A stretch of 64,000 nt of DNA from Heterocephalus glaber (GCF_000247695.1 NW_004624732.1:15058524-15122523), one strand, 5' to 3'. Counted from the first letter of the stretch, positions 1 through 12,835 are shown. Notes: generated from the sequence alone by a model not told the origin. Numbers and translations: made by a program.

Positions 1-155
1 ATAGGGAAGGGTGGAGGGCGTGAAGGGAGGGCTAGGAATGGGGAAAAAATAAGAACCAAGATGCATTATGTAAAGGTACAGTTCCCAATGAGAAATGTAA
101 TTGTGTTGTATACCTACAATGTACCAATAAAAGAATTTAACATATATTTTTTAGA
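1..155 (+). repeat. L1 3' end with polypurine tract
   Basis: G/A-rich tract followed by a stretch ending GTACCAATAAAAG and A/T-rich tail. The same 3' end recurs inverted at 1950-2120 and 7200-7345. The polypurine-then-tail layout is that of an L1 3' UTR. Confidence 0.55.
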
Positions 156-220
156 AAAGAGTTTGGTGAGTCAAAGTACATATACCATTTGAATGTTTCT
201 GATAAGTTTGAGTGAGATTT

Positions 221-300
221 TGTGGGGACTGCTGGGAATTGAACCTAGGGCCTCGTGCATACTAAATATGTACTCTACCATTGAGCTACATTCCAGCCCC
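221..300 (-). repeat. ID SINE
   Basis: Reverse complement of the tRNA-derived ID unit (CTGGAATGTAGCTCAATGGT start; GTTCAATTCCCAGCA box B region). Confidence 0.75.
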
Positions 301-445
301 TGAACGGGATTTTGATTGCAGTATTTTTCACAATGTACTATGAATCCTTGGAACAAGCTTATCCTCTCTTATATTTTCAATTTTATATTAAGAGGTAGGG
401 AGTTTATGGTAGGAAAATATACTATATCATAAATAGTATATTTTT

Positions 446-527
446 GGGCTGGGGATTTAGCTCAGTGGTGTCACCGCCTGCCTCACAAGCACACGTCCCA
501 AGTCAATCCTTGGTACCAAAAAAAAAA
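446..527 (+). repeat. ID SINE with target-site duplication
   Basis: GGGCTGGGGATTTAGCTCAG head and A tail, flanked by the direct repeat GTATATTTTT at 436-445 and 529-538. Confidence 0.9.
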
Positions 528-665
528 TGTATATTTTTATAAAATATCTAACAGAAGTACATTATATTTTTAGCTTTGAAATCTGAGATGAATAAGTAGT
601 TGGGAATAGGAAAAATTACCTATTATCCCTCTTCACAATTTGATCTGTTCTTATTTTTGGCACAT

Positions 666-1011
666 GGTTGTCCCTCTATATCCACTGAGGCTGATTCTCG
701 GACCCCAAGAACACCAAAATCCATGGATGCTCAAGTCCTATATAAAAATGATGTATTATCTGCATAGAACCTATGCCCATCTTCCTATACACTTTATTTT
801 TATTAGTATATTTGAAGTACATAATGTTTACATTCCTTGATTACTTATAATACATAAGTGCTATGTTAATAGTTGTTATACTGTATTGTTGGAGTGATGA
901 CAATAAAAAAGTCTGTGCATGTTTAATATAGGTATGGGGTTTTTTCCCATATACTTTTGATCTGGGGTTAGTCAGATCCACAGATGCAGAGCCTGCAGAT
1001 ATGAAGGGCTG
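666..1011 (+). repeat. MER2-like DNA transposon
   Basis: Matches the MER2 layout as I recall it: GTTGTCCCTCTATATCC start, CCAAAATCCATGGATGCTCA, GTTGTTATACTGTATTG, GTCTGTGCATGTT, and terminal GATATGAAGGGCTG. Confidence 0.75.
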
Positions 1012-1026
1012 TTTCCTTCAGGGTTC

Positions 1027-1051
1027 TGTGTGTGTGTGTGTGTGTGTGTGT
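1027..1051. repeat. (TG)n microsatellite
   Basis: About 12 TG units. Confidence 0.95.
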
Positions 1052-1949
1052 ATGCACGCATGCACATGCATGTGCATGCCCACACACACCTGTCACCTTC
1101 ATTTGATCCTTCTGCTGGTATGATTTATGTGCAGTGCAGTATGCTAGGCTTGTCTCTGTAGCTTTTTGATGACAGGCACATGTTTTTTTGCTCCTGGTGA
1201 ACTAATATCACCTAGTAATGGCATAGGCACCAAGCAAGTGCTTTACAGACCTTCTCTGGAAGGATTTGAGACTCGAGAAAAGTACAGAAAAAGCAGATGT
1301 GTAGCCACCTAGGTTGGGTGCCTTCACCCTGTACTGACTCCCCAGGGGCTGGATGTGGCTTCACAGAAGGCAGGGGAAGGCAGTTCCCATACACAACCCC
1401 TCTGTGCTGGGTCCTCACACCCCACCTGGATGGCAGTTCTCCCCCTGCCCTCTCCCACTACCCTCCCTGGGTTTGCTGATTTCAGTTGTGAGTTGGGATC
1501 TACAGTTCTTAGAGACCTTGGTTTTTATTTTAGATGGCTTTGAAAGTTTGGCCTATTCAGTAAAAATTTTATACATAAAATGAATTGGTACAGCCCTCTT
1601 CAAATGGGAGAATTGCAAATTCCTTTCAGAAAAATATTCTGAAAGTCAAGGATTAAACAATAAACCCTGTTTGCTTTAATAGTTTTGCATTTTCATCATA
1701 AGCCCTTTCAATCCATTTCTCCTTTCTTTTTAATTGAATCTAGAGACAGTGATTTAATTTTTGTTCTTTGCTCAGTAAATGTCAGGAATAATGAAAGTTT
1801 TGTGATACAGTAGATGTAGGTTGGGCTTCACAGTTGGCTCCTCTGAAGTCAAGTCCTGGTGCTGGTGAACTCTGTGCCCTTGGGTGGATTATCTGATCTG
1901 AGTATTCTCATCTCAAAAGTAGGACAGATAATGGTCCATTAGCGGAGAG

Positions 1950-2120
1950 ATGAATGTAAGGTTTCTTTTTTTTGTTAATTAATTGTATTGGTACACTTTT
2001 GACATACATAATGATCACATTCATCATAGGAATTTGTACCTGTACATAATATATCTTAATTCTTTTTTCTGCATTTCCCTCCCTTCCCTTCAGTCCTTCT
2101 TCCTCTCTCCCTTTATTTAG
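1950..2120 (-). repeat. L1 3' end with polypurine tract
   Basis: Inverted copy of the element at 1-155: T-rich tail, ATTGGTACAC, then a C/T-rich tract. Confidence 0.55.
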
Positions 2121-2845
2121 TATTTGGCACATGGTGGATGCTTAATCCATGTTTAATCTTTTCTCCAGCTTTTCCCAAGAACCATCATTGATAGTTATCA
2201 CCTCGGACTGAGATCATCATTTCATATCAATAACTGTGGTCAGGAGCTGTGAGTGGAAAAGGTATAGGAAATCAGCTCACATAAGTAAGAATCTCAAAAT
2301 AGTAACTGAAGTGAAGATTTTGAGCAAATCTTTGATAGCAGTTAGTTTTATTATCTTTATTTTTTCTAACAAAAATGCACTGTCTCCAAAATTTATACTT
2401 CGTGCTCAACTCAGTTCTATTTTTTTTCCTAATATCTGTGGCACAGGGGGAAATATGTCTTGTAAACTTTAAAGATGTTTGCAAAGCATTGGTAAATAGA
2501 TGTGTTTTGGGTGTTGGTAAAAAGAAAAAAATTGAAAAAATTTGTCTGAAATTTAACAGAGGAAGATTTCATGTAATTTCTTATTGCTAGCTTCTTGATG
2601 AGCTTACAGCCTCAGGAGCTGTTGCTGAGCAACATTTGATGGATTGGTAAAGGTGAAATTAAAACTTCAAGTTCTACAAGATAGGGAACTGAGATATATT
2701 AAAAACTCTCATGCTATAAAACCCTCAATGTGCTGCATAAAATACAGCAAGAATTCTCTTAACTGCACAGCTAAACTCATGGAAATGGAAGAGAAGTCCC
2801 AGGTGCAGCCCCAAGGGGTTCTGAAGGTGAGTTAGTTATCACTTG

Positions 2846-3160
2846 CAGTTGTCCCTTAGCATCCAAGCAGACTGATGCTAAGACTCCACAGATAGCAGAA
2901 TTCACAGATGCTCATGTGCATTACATGGAATGGTGGAGCATTTGCACTGAACATCCTCCTGTATACATTAAATCATCTGTAGATTATTTATGTCTAATAT
3001 AATGTAAGTGCTATGTAAATAGTGGCACTTTACTAATCAGGGAATAATGACAAGGAGAAAGTCTGTACATGTTCAGTACAGATACAGTTTTTTCTCAAAT
3101 ATTTTTGATACATGATTGATTAAGCCTACAGATGCAGAAGTCACAGAGAGGAAATGAGGA
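2846..3160 (+). repeat. MER2-like DNA transposon
   Basis: GTTGTCCCTTAGCATCC start, GTAAGTGCTATGTAAATAGT, AATAATGACAAGGAGAAAGT and GTCTGTACATGTTCAGTACA are all MER2 landmarks. Confidence 0.75.
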
Positions 3161-3628
3161 TTAAGCCTGGGAAATACAGCAACTAGAGTTGTTGTCATCC
3201 ACTTGGAAACAGAAGATCAGGAACTGGGGCTGCAAGACTTGGAGATGGAACTAAAGCTCTTCTCAAAACTGAGACCCTCTAAGAACTGTGTACTCAGTGG
3301 AAAAGAAGATTTCTGATTCCATTTAACTCTTGCTGTCTCTGTTTGGGTTGACTAAGGTGAGGGGAAAAAAAACTCCTGAGGATTTACAACCTTGGGACTA
3401 TACCTTATCTGGATTTGGGGTGCAGAGTTCTATCAAATCAGTCTATAAATTTGGAAATCTATAAATTTGGAAAGAACTTAAAAATTGATACCCATTTTGT
3501 GGGTACCATCCATATATTTGGGGACCATCCATATATTTAATAGGTATTAAAGAGAGAAAATAGAATGAGATAATGTTTGAAGAATAAATGAGTACAAATT
3601 TCCAAAATTGATTGAAAGGTCTGAATTT

Positions 3629-3785
3629 GTTTGTTTGTTTGTTTGTTTGAGACACGGTCTTACAATGCAGTTCAGGGTGGCTTTGAACTCACCATGCAAC
3701 CCAGCGTGGCCTCAAACTCCCAGAAATCTTCCTGCCTCAGCCTCCTGAGTGCTGGAATTACAAGCATGCACTATCGCACCCAGCT
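3629..3785 (-). repeat. B1 SINE
   Basis: Inverted B1 with a (TTTG)n tail side; direct repeats GAAAGGTCTGAATTT / GAAAGATCTGAATTT flank it. Confidence 0.85.
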
Positions 3786-4067
3786 GAAAGATCTGAATTT
3801 TCAACAATTACAGTGTACCATGCATAATGGTGAAATTGTAAACACCAAAGAAAAGTAGAAAATATTAAAAGCAACAATGTCAACAACAACAGATATACAC
3901 ACACAAGTGGAGGGGGACATTCATCATGGAATAATTAGATTAGAAACATACTTGTTACCAATAACAGTAGAAGCCAGAAGATAATGGGATAATAACTTCA
4001 AAATACCAAAAATTCTTTATCCAAATAAACTACCATTCAAGCTAAAATAAAGATACTGAGGCCTTTG

Positions 4068-4146
4068 TGTGTGGGGGGGGGGTACTGGGGATCAAATTCA
4101 GGATCTTGTGAGGCAAGCGCAGCACCACTGAGGTAAATCCCCAGCC
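4068..4146 (-). repeat. ID SINE
   Basis: GGTACTGGGGATCAAATTCA start and CACTGAGGTAAATCCCCAGC end, the inverted ID unit. Confidence 0.85.
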
Positions 4147-4233
4147 CTCCCCTTTTCCAATGCCACCTTAAGGCTATGTACTTTCGATCTAGAGGTTTTT
4201 AAATTATCACTCAGCTTAAAATATTTTCTGATT

Positions 4234-4290
4234 TGGCTAAGGATGTAGCTCAGTGGTAGAACCTATACTTGGTATGTGCAAGGCCCCGCA
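4234..4290 (+). repeat. ID SINE fragment
   Basis: GGCTAAGGATGTAGCTCAGT head followed by GTGCAAGGCCCC; 3' part degraded. Confidence 0.6.
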
Positions 4291-4299
4291 CATTAAATT

Positions 4300-6480
4300 A
4301 AAAATTCTAATTCTAATTTCTATTAATTTTCTTCTTTGCCCCACAAGCTATTAGGAAGTATATTTATTAAATTCCCTAATTAATTTTTTCTCTTTCATTT
4401 CTGCTTTTGTATTCAATCATAGGAAAATTCTATGAAATTTGATTCCAAAATATTTTTAGTATTTCATATGTAATTAAAAAGAATATGTGTTTTCTTCTTG
4501 TTGGATGCCAAATACATCATTTAGATAAAATTTTCTTGTTGTATTGGTTTCCCGGTCTGTTCTCAGTTGCTAAGGAAAATATGCCTAAATCTTCGACTAG
4601 GATTGTTTTCTATTTGCTGTATTTACAGGCTATATAATTAGAGGCATACAAATCTAGATTTGATTATATCTTCCTTATATGTTAAACTTTTGTCATTATT
4701 AAATATTCCTGTCTCTGGTATTTTGCCTTACAGTCTACCTTGGTATAAATACAACTGCACTAGCATTCTAGTGATGGCAAGACATCTTTTTTTCAATACT
4801 TTACTGTTATCCTCCCTGTGGCTTTAGATGTAGCCCATAAATATCAAGTAAGTGGATTTTTAAATCTAATATGATAACTTTATCTTTTATTTGGAGTAGT
4901 CTATTTGGGTTCAATATAATTAGCAATGCATTTGGGTTTAAATCTGCCATCTTAATAATTTTTCCATTTGTCCTATTTTGAGTTGTTTTTTCACTTTTTT
5001 TATTTTTCTACTTTTTTGTCTGTTAGCTTGAAAGTTATACACTCATTATTGTAGTGTTTATCCTAGAAATTACACCATGTAACCAGCCCTATCTTATAAA
5101 AGTATGTTAGTGCTTTTAACATCTTCCTAAACAGTGCATTTACCTTTTTTACTTACATGCCATCATCGTTATTGATTTTAGTTATCTGTGTATTTCTTTC
5201 TCCACTCTGTATTTCTTAACTCAAAAGAGCATTATTGTTGCATAGTGTCAGTAATCATTTTTATTTCTACATGTTTGCATTTTCATTGCTCTTCATTTCT
5301 TCCTGAATCTCCAGCTTCCTATTCTTCTGGAATGAACATGTGTATATTTTCTTTAAGGTGTATCTGCTGCTGATGTGTTCTCTCAGCTTCCCTTTGTTTG
5401 AAAATGCCTTTCTTCTACCTAAATGCATTTGTTTTCTGCATATAGAAGTCGATTCTTTGAATGTATGTGTTAGTCAGCTTTCCAGAACACTAACAAAATA
5501 CCTGAGATGGTATTTTGGAGAAGGAGGATTTATTTTGGCTCCAGGCTTCAGTCCTTGGTCAGTTGGCCTATTGCTTTGGGCCTGTGGTGAGACAGCACAT
5601 TGTGGTGGGAACACATGTGACAGAGAAACCCACTTAACTCTCGGTGACAAGACAGCAAAAAGAGGAATGGGCTAGGGTCTCAGTGTGCTCTTCAAGGTCA
5701 TGCCCAATAACCTAACTCCCCTCTCCACCACAGGTCAGGGGCACATGGGCACATGGTACACATGGTGCACTTTCAAGATCTAAACAATAGCAATATTTTT
5801 ATATCATGTTTTAGTTTTCATCCTTTCTGTTGAAAAAAATAGCTAATGTTCTAATTTCTGCACCTTTAACATCAACCTATCTTCTCAGACAAGTTGTAAT
5901 ATTTCTCTTTCTTGGATTTTAATAGTGTTAGTCATGTGCCCAGTTGTGGATTTTGTTTTTAATTTACTCAAGTCACGGTTCATAGGGCTTCTTGGTTAGT
6001 AGCTTGATGTCTGTCATGTTTTCTGGAAAGTTTCCAGCAATTCTCTTCAAGAATTCTTTCTGGCACGTTCCCTCTGTGTTGTCTCTTAGGACTGGAGTTA
6101 CTGTAGACCAGTGGTAGTGGACAACCTGTGGCACACATGTTATTGTGGTTTTCTTTTAAGATATTCAGGTTTAATTTCAGTGTTGGTACTTTGCAATAGG
6201 TAAGTGGGTTTTGGGTTGCAGTTTGGGCACTTGTCTCTAAAGGGTGTGCCATCACTACTGCAGACCTTCTCAGTGATTTGCGTTGTCTCTCATCTTTTCT
6301 TCTGTGCTTGCCATTTTTCTCTCTCAGTGTTTTACTCGAAATATCTTTGTCCATCTTCTCTGTTCCACTGTATTCCACTTCTTGTTAAACACGTTCACTG
6401 AGTTCCTGATTCCAGTTATTGAACTTTTAGCTCTATAGCTTTCATGTCTTTCTTTTATAGTTGCATTTCTTTTCTAAAAT
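4300..6480 (-). repeat. old L1 fragments, interrupted by an LTR
   Basis: AT-rich sequence that reads like the antisense of L1 ORF2; a MaLR-type LTR splits it at 5466-5792. Exact borders are unclear. Confidence 0.45.
5466..5792 (-). mobile_element. MaLR-type solo LTR
   Basis: Begins TGTGTTAGTCAGCTTTCC and ends near CTAAACAATAGCA, the inverted layout of MaLR LTRs. No clear 5-base duplication is visible. Confidence 0.7.
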
Positions 6481-7199
6481 AGCCCATCTGCTTTTACCTC
6501 TTGAGCCTGCAAGTGTGTTCATGTTAAGATCTATATTGAGTAGCACCATCCTCTGGCATTCCTATGAATCTCATTTACCTTGTTCATGTTGCCTTTCCTC
6601 CACATGTACATGGTTATATTTTATTAAATGATGATGATGAACAGAGTATTTGCAGAATACTCTACAGAAAATAATTTGTGCCTTAGGATGACATTTTCTT
6701 TCTCCACAGAGGATTTATATTTGCTTCTTCCAAGCAACTCTGGGAATTGGGGATTAGAGTTATTTAGTCTAATTTCAAATTACTGAAAGCTGAGCCAGGT
6801 CCTGCAAGGGCCTATCCATTTATGGTTTTTCCATACTCCCAACTTGTAGCCCTTCAGAGCCCTGACACAAAATGAGACTTCATCCTCACCCTCTGGGGCT
6901 CTAGCACCCAATTCCTCTCCCTCTAGCCCCTTGAGATTGTTGAAAGTGTTAATCAGTCTCTCAGCCCTAACTCAGTTTTACCAGGAATTAGGACTCCCTT
7001 GCCCAGAGAAAGGCAGTCATAAATGCTTGGCTTACCTGCCTGAGCTTTGGGTTTACTCTTTACCCTGCTTTAAATCTTTGTTGTTCTCTCATGTCTTCAA
7101 GCACATGTGCTTTTTTTATATTTTGTCTAGTTTTTCTAGTGGTTTTCCATGGGTGAATTTTTTAGGATGTCATTATCAGAAGCAGAAGTCTGGTATCAT

Positions 7200-7345
7200 T
7201 AAAATTTTAAATATTTTTTCATTGGTACATGTTTGTAGTTCATAATGATTACATTCATCCTAGGAGTTGGTATACGTACATGACATAATTCTTTTTTTAA
7301 CCCCCTCCCCTCTCCCCCTCCCTTCATCTCTTGGACCCTTTCATT
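7200..7345 (-). repeat. L1 3' end with polypurine tract
   Basis: Third copy of the 1-155 family, inverted: TTCATTGGTACATG then a C/T-rich tract. Confidence 0.55.
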
Positions 7346-7367
7346 CATATATACATATATTTTATTG

Positions 7368-7505
7368 TTGTTGTTTGTTTTTTGTTTGTTTGTTTTTTGA
7401 GACAAGGTCTCACTATGTAGTTCACACTCGCCTTGAACTAGTCACAATCCTACTGCCTCAGCTTCCCAAATGCTGGGATTACAGGTGTTGCCACCACCAC
7501 CCAGT
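7368..7505 (-). repeat. B1 SINE
   Basis: T/G-rich run, GAGACAAGGTCTCACTATGT, GCTTCCCAAATGCTGGGATT, ending CCACCACCACCCA. Confidence 0.85.
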
Positions 7506-7869
7506 GTCATATATATTTATATATCATTATATTGTTATGACATTTTCAGTCCTGCCTATGTTGCTAAGTACATTTCAGTCCTTTGATTCTCACTGTAGTG
7601 TATAATGTACATCTACCACATTTTACCCATTATCCCAGTGATAAACACCTAGATTGCCTTTAACTCTGTCTTTCCACAGCCATTACTACAAAAATGCAGT
7701 GTCCAAATACCTGTTCAAACTGTGGGTATTTCGAGGGATGCATATCTAGGAAAAGATCACTGGGCCATAGTGGGCACCTGCATTCATTTTAATTAAATAC
7801 TGCCAGGTGACCATCCAGAATGATTGCAGCCATACACCTTCCACCAACAGTGTGAGACATTTCATATCC

Positions 7870-8268
7870 AATGTGTTATCACTTGTGTGTAGATGTCTCC
7901 CAAAGCCTCATGCAGATGAAGAGGGGCTTTCTTTTTCAGAGATGGCTGAATCTGAAATGTGTGATGCTGAGATTGAGAGCATGTGATTACTAAACCACTA
8001 CACATGAGTGACTGGTTTGGCACTGCCCTAATCCCAGTAGTCTGAATGGGATAAAAGAGGGAGAAAGACACTGTTAAGGTCTCTTGTTGCTTTTGCTACT
8101 TTGTGGGCACCATGAATTATCCTTCTCTGAAATGCCCCTCTGCCATGTGCCACTCTGCCTTGGAGCCAGCCAGTTATGGACTGAAACCTCTACCCCAAAT
8201 AAACCTTTTCCCCTCTAACTTTGGGTGTCAGGTATTTTGTCTCAGGAATGAGAAAAGTAACTAATACA
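7870..8268 (+). mobile_element. MaLR-type solo LTR
   Basis: Contains GATGTCTCCCAAAGCCTCAT, GGACTGAAACCTCTACCCC, the AATAAACC poly(A) region and GTATTTTGTCTCAGGAATGA, the ordered landmarks of a MaLR LTR. Confidence 0.75.
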
Positions 8269-8716
8269 CCATGCTATCACCAAAACTTGGAATGTTCCAG
8301 CTTTCTAATTTTCCTCAAATCTCATGCGTATAAAGTGGCATGTCATAATTTTAAATTATACTTCAATTATATTTTTTCTGTTTGGGTTTCTATCTTTGAT
8401 TTGCAGTAGTTCCTTTTATATTTAAAATTTAAACATTATTCCTTGTTGAATAGAAATTTTGCAAATGTATTCTCACCGTCTGTTATCTGCCATCTTATCC
8501 ATAGTGGTTTTTACTAAAAAAAAATTGGTAATTTTTCAGTATTCTTGGTTTATGCCTTGTGCTTTTTGCTCTACTTAAGAAATCATTGACTGCCTTTAGT
8601 TTTCCTACATTATAAACTTTTAATTTTATATTTTCCCATTTATTTCATGTCCTTAAATCCTTAGAGTCCACTCTTGTGTGTCTGACCCAGGCTGGCCAGC
8701 AGATCTGTCCTTCCCT

Positions 8717-8801
8717 TTCTTTTTTTTTGGTACTGGGAATCAAATTCAGGACCTTGTGCTTCCCAGGCAGGTGCGGTGCCACTGAGCTAAATCCCTGACC
8801 C
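8717..8801 (-). repeat. ID SINE with target-site duplication
   Basis: Inverted ID unit flanked by CTGTCCTTCCCT at 8705-8716 and 8802-8813. Confidence 0.9.
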
Positions 8802-9270
8802 CTGTCCTTCCCTCTTGCCTGGTGGTGCCATCTTTATCAAAGATTGAGTTCCCATGTGAGCTACATCCTGATCTTTCCACCTTGTTCCATTGGTGCCTTT
8901 CTTGGGCTGCACTGTTCTTATTGCTATTTTATGTATGTTCATTTATTCCATTTTTGAAGATTTTTTCTTTTTTGAAGTTGGTTTATTTATTTATGGTTAT
9001 TTATTTCTTTCTACATGTATATTAAATACTGAGTTTATCAAGTTTCTCAAAAACTCTAAAATTTTTATCAAGCTTTCATATAGATTAATTGGTATGTGGT
9101 TAATTTCTTTAAGTTATAAAATCTGAGAGCGTAGACTCTGATTATTCATAATTTTCTTTGTTTCCTTTATTATAGTTTGTATGAAGGTATTTGATAATCC
9201 TGGGTTAACTTCTAGTTATTGAGTTTTTGTTTTGTATGTATGGATATATGTATATATGTATGTATTTTGC

Positions 9271-9343
9271 AGTACTGGGAGTTGAGTCCAGGTTCACGTG
9301 GAAGATGGACAAGCACTCTATCACTAAGCTGTTTCCTCAGCCC
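9271..9343 (-). repeat. ID SINE
   Basis: AGTACTGGGAGTTGAGTCCA to CACTAAGCTGTTTCCTCAGC, a diverged inverted ID. Confidence 0.7.
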
Positions 9344-10269
9344 AATTTCTAGATATTCTAAAACTTATGTTGTTGTTTGGCTTGTTTTGCTATTGTATAT
9401 GCTCTCTTCATTGTATTTTCTAGAAGGATGTTACTGCCATTGTATAAAAGCTATTTGTTTTCAGCCATCTTGCTGAACTCTCTTACTGGCTCTCACAGTT
9501 TGTCTGATGCCCTTGTTATATACATATATATTTTTATATGATTAGATCATTTCTAAACAATAACTTTTTTCTTCTTTTATAGTCCTTATGCCTTTTATTT
9601 CCTTTGCTTCTCATAGCCTGGCCAGGACCTCCAGTTCCTTGGTAAAGTCATGGGGATAATGACCATCATTTTTTTTCTCCCTATCTTAAAGCAAACACAT
9701 CTTAATTTCTCCATTAAACACAGCATGTGCTATGGATTTGGGCAGATAACCCATGTCAAGTTAAGATGGTTCCTTTCTGGACTGACCAGTTCTAGTCCTG
9801 ATTCTGCAAGCCTGAAGCTGAGTAATGAGGATGTAACTACATTCTGTTTTTATAATGATCTGAACTGTTTTTAATGCTTGTTCTGAAAACTTGAATGTGT
9901 TCCAGAATGATTGACATATGAGAGAACAGTTTGGTTCTAATGCAGACTTCATTGTTTGCTTGTGTGCAGTTTCATCTATAAAGAACACTATGTGAACACA
10001 GAGAACTGTTCCTAGAATGCACAGAGTGAACAGAACTGTATGGAAATGCACAGGCACATTCCTCAGGCAGTACTTCAGTGCACTGCGTGTGTCAGAGCCA
10101 TGCTGTTTAGATCTGGAGTTGAACTCCCCTCTGCCCCTCTGATTTCAGATAACTTTCTTCCCACAACTTCATAGCAAATTGTAGGTCTTTTTCACAATAG
10201 GGAGGTGTATTGTAATAATTCATATACATGTGTTTCCTGACCATTTAACACATAAGAAACTGTGCTACT

Positions 10270-11325
10270 ATTTTTTAAGTTAATAGGCTTTATTTTTTGT
10301 GCAGATTTAGGTTTACAGGGAGATTCAGCAGAAAATATAGAGTTCCTATGCACTTTCTATCATGTCCCTGACTTTCTCCTATTATTAATAGCTTGCATTA
10401 ATGTAATATAGCTTGTTATTAACTGAATCCCATAGTTTGCAATAGGATTCACTCTTTGAGATAATTTCTGTGGGATTTCACAAATATGTAATGACATGAG
10501 TCCATATATAAAGTAGTTTCACTACTCTACAAGTCTTCTGACATCCATCTATTCATCCTGAATCTTTGCCAACCACTAATTCTTTTTACAGACTTCATGG
10601 TTTTGGCTTTCCTATAAGGTCAAGTATTTGGAATCACATACTACATAGCCTTTTCAGATTAGCTTCTGTCACTTACCAGTATGCCTTTGAAGTCCTTCCA
10701 TATCTTTTTATGGATGAATAGCTCTTTCCTTTTTTTTCTTTCTCTATTTATTTCTCTGATTTGTTGAGATAAGATCTCACTATGTAGTAGAGGCTGGCCT
10801 TGAACTCACTATGTTGCCCAGGCTAGCCTCACACTTCCAGTGATCCTCCTGCCTGCCGTATTACAGATGTGCACCATCATGGCTGGCTTAATTTATTTTT
10901 ATTGCTGAATAATTTCCCACTGTCTGGATGTACTACAGTCATTTATCCATTCACCTATTGAAAGACAGCTTGATTATTTCCAAGTTTGGACAGTTATGAC
11001 CAAAGTTGATAGATATTTATATATAGATTTTTTTCTGTTGACTTGTTTTTAGATCGCTTGGGAAAATATCCAAGGAGCATGATTACTGGGTGGTATGGTA
11101 AGAGTGTGTTTAGTTTTGTAAGAAACTGCCAGACTATCTTCCAAAGTGACTGAATCATTTTGCATTCCCAGCAAAATGAGTTCTTATATTCTACATCCTT
11201 GACGGCATTTAGTGTGTTTTGGAGTTAACCATTCTAATAGGTATCTAATATTAGTATCTCGTTGTTTTAACTTGGCATTCCCTAGTGATGTATGATGTTG
11301 TGCATCATTTAATGTTTATTATTAT
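10270..11325 (-). repeat. old L1 3' half
   Basis: Antisense L1 text with familiar landmarks such as GCTGAATAATTTCCCACTGT, GTATGGTAAGAGTGTGTTTA and TTGCATTCCCAGCAAAATGA. A B1 is inserted at 10729-10887; L1 text seems to resume at about 11710-11840. Confidence 0.75.
10729..10887 (-). repeat. B1 SINE
   Basis: GAGATAAGATCTCACTATGT, GTTGCCCAGGCTAGCCTCAC and CACCATCATGGCTGGC identify an inverted B1. Confidence 0.85.
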
Positions 11326-11707
11326 GGTTTAAATATGATATGTCCCCCAAAGGTCCTGTACTACAGGCCTACAGGCTTGATCCCCCATGCAGTAATAGGT
11401 ATTCAGGGGTGAGCCCTGAAGATGACTCAACATGAGGGCACTGACCTCCTCCATGGATCAGTCACTGGTGGTGCACTTTTGAAGAGTGCCTTTGTCCCCA
11501 GCCCTTTCCTGTGTGTCTCTTTCACTCTCACTGCTTCCTGGCTCCATGAGAGAAGCAGCTTTCCCCCACCATGCCATGATTCTCCTTCACCACAGTAAAA
11601 AGCAGTAGAGATGGTTAGCTATAGACTGAAACCAGGAGCCAAAATAAACCCTCCTTCTTTAGGTTGTTTCTCAGGTATTTTGTCACAGTGATGAAGCTGC
11701 CTAACAC
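11326..11707 (+). mobile_element. MaLR-type solo LTR inside L1
   Basis: TATGGTTTAAATATGATATG start, AAAATAAACCCTCCTTCTTT poly(A) region and CTGCCTAACACA end; it splits an L1 fragment. Confidence 0.85.
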
Positions 11708-11914
11708 ACTCGTCTACCATCTGTGTGTCTCTTTCGCTGAAAAGTATAGTCAGATCTTCTGCCCATATTTTAAATAGGATGTTTTTTCATTGTTGAGTTT
11801 TACAACTTCTTTCTACTTTCTTGCATACTAATTCTTTATCTTCTATGAGCTTTGTAAATCTTCCCTTCAAGTCCATGTGGCTTCTTCTCACTCTCTTAGT
11901 AGATGTGTAGATGC

Positions 11915-12325
11915 GTGTAGATATGGCTGTCTCTGGGGCTCATGGATCGGAGTTGTGGCCCTCAGTGTGATGATGTTGTGATGGTGGAAACCTGGAGAGG
12001 TAAGGTCTGGTGGGAGGTGCTCAAGTCATTAAGGACCTGCTCTCAGAGGAGACTAAGGTAGTTCTCACAGAGCCCCGGTTAGTTCTCACAAGAGTGAATT
12101 GTTACAAAAGAGCAAGACTGGCCCCTTCACATCTTCTAGCTTTCTGTCTGTCCTCATGAGCTCTCTCAGACACTCACGAGGCCCTCAAAGAAGCCTGACC
12201 AATGAGGCTGTCCAACTCTCCATGTTCCGCCTTCAAAACTGTGGGCCAAATAAATGTTTTTATATAAAGCAGCCAGCCCCAGGTATTGTTACTTCAATGG
12301 AAAATGGGCTTCTATGATGGGCTAA
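11915..12325 (+). mobile_element. MaLR-like LTR
   Basis: Internal AATAAATG poly(A) region, then GGTATTGTTACTTCAATGG and GGGCTAACA end; diverged from its neighbour. Confidence 0.6.
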
Positions 12326-12537
12326 CATTTTTAATAGATGCTTGTCTTTTTTCTAATGTGTTACTAAGTTTTTGAGTGTTCCATTAACCCCATGTTCCCC
12401 AAATTCTGTAGTTTTTGTTGCATGATTTTACATAGCATGGTGATTTTTAGGTAGCACATTTGTTGTGTTATAGCAAAACTACTGTACCTGTGTTTGGGAA
12501 ATTCCATAATAAAATGGTTTTAATTTTAAAAGTATAC

Positions 12538-12538
<1 letters not shown>

Positions 12539-12575
<37 letters not shown>

Positions 12576-12579
12576 CATG
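12539..12579. repeat. (CA)n microsatellite
   Basis: Nearly perfect CA array with one CG interruption. Confidence 0.95.
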
Positions 12580-12659
12580 AAATTTCTCTTTTTCTAGAAG
12601 TGAGGGATTTTGGAAACTAGATACTAAACTTTAAAAAATCCTTTTTCAGCATTCACTGA

Positions 12660-12835
12660 ATGGGGGGCGGTATTGGGGATTGAGCCTCGGGTATTTGCAC
12701 TAAGCTACATGTCCAGCCCTTTTTTATTTTTTATTATGAGACAGGATCTCAGTAAGAACTAAGTTGCCAAGGGTGGCCTCAAACTTGGAATCAATCTGCC
12801 TCAGCCTCCCAGAGTGCTGGGTCACTGGAACATGT
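12660..12835 (-). repeat. B1+ID composite SINE
   Basis: Read on the minus strand, a B1 monomer runs through an A-rich linker into an ID-like 3' unit (GGGCTGGACATGTAGCTTAG). Confidence 0.8.

Larger units (their letters stand above)
7535..9620 (-). repeat. old L1 fragment, interrupted
   Basis: Antisense L1 3' ORF2 text (for example TTCCACCAACAGTGTGAGAC and ATCACTGGGCCATAGTG), split by an LTR at 7870-8268 and two ID SINEs. Confidence 0.6.

Noticed and set aside
446..527. tRNA gene call
   Set aside because: The tRNA-like boxes belong to ID SINEs: A tail, target duplications and no full cloverleaf. The same holds for the other copies.
3629..3858. Short protein-like frames with Ala/Ser/Gln-rich text
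   Set aside because: These are conceptual translations of B1 SINEs, which recur throughout the window.
5980..6378. 132-codon minus-strand frame
   Set aside because: It lies in AT-rich L1-like sequence and matches no gene.
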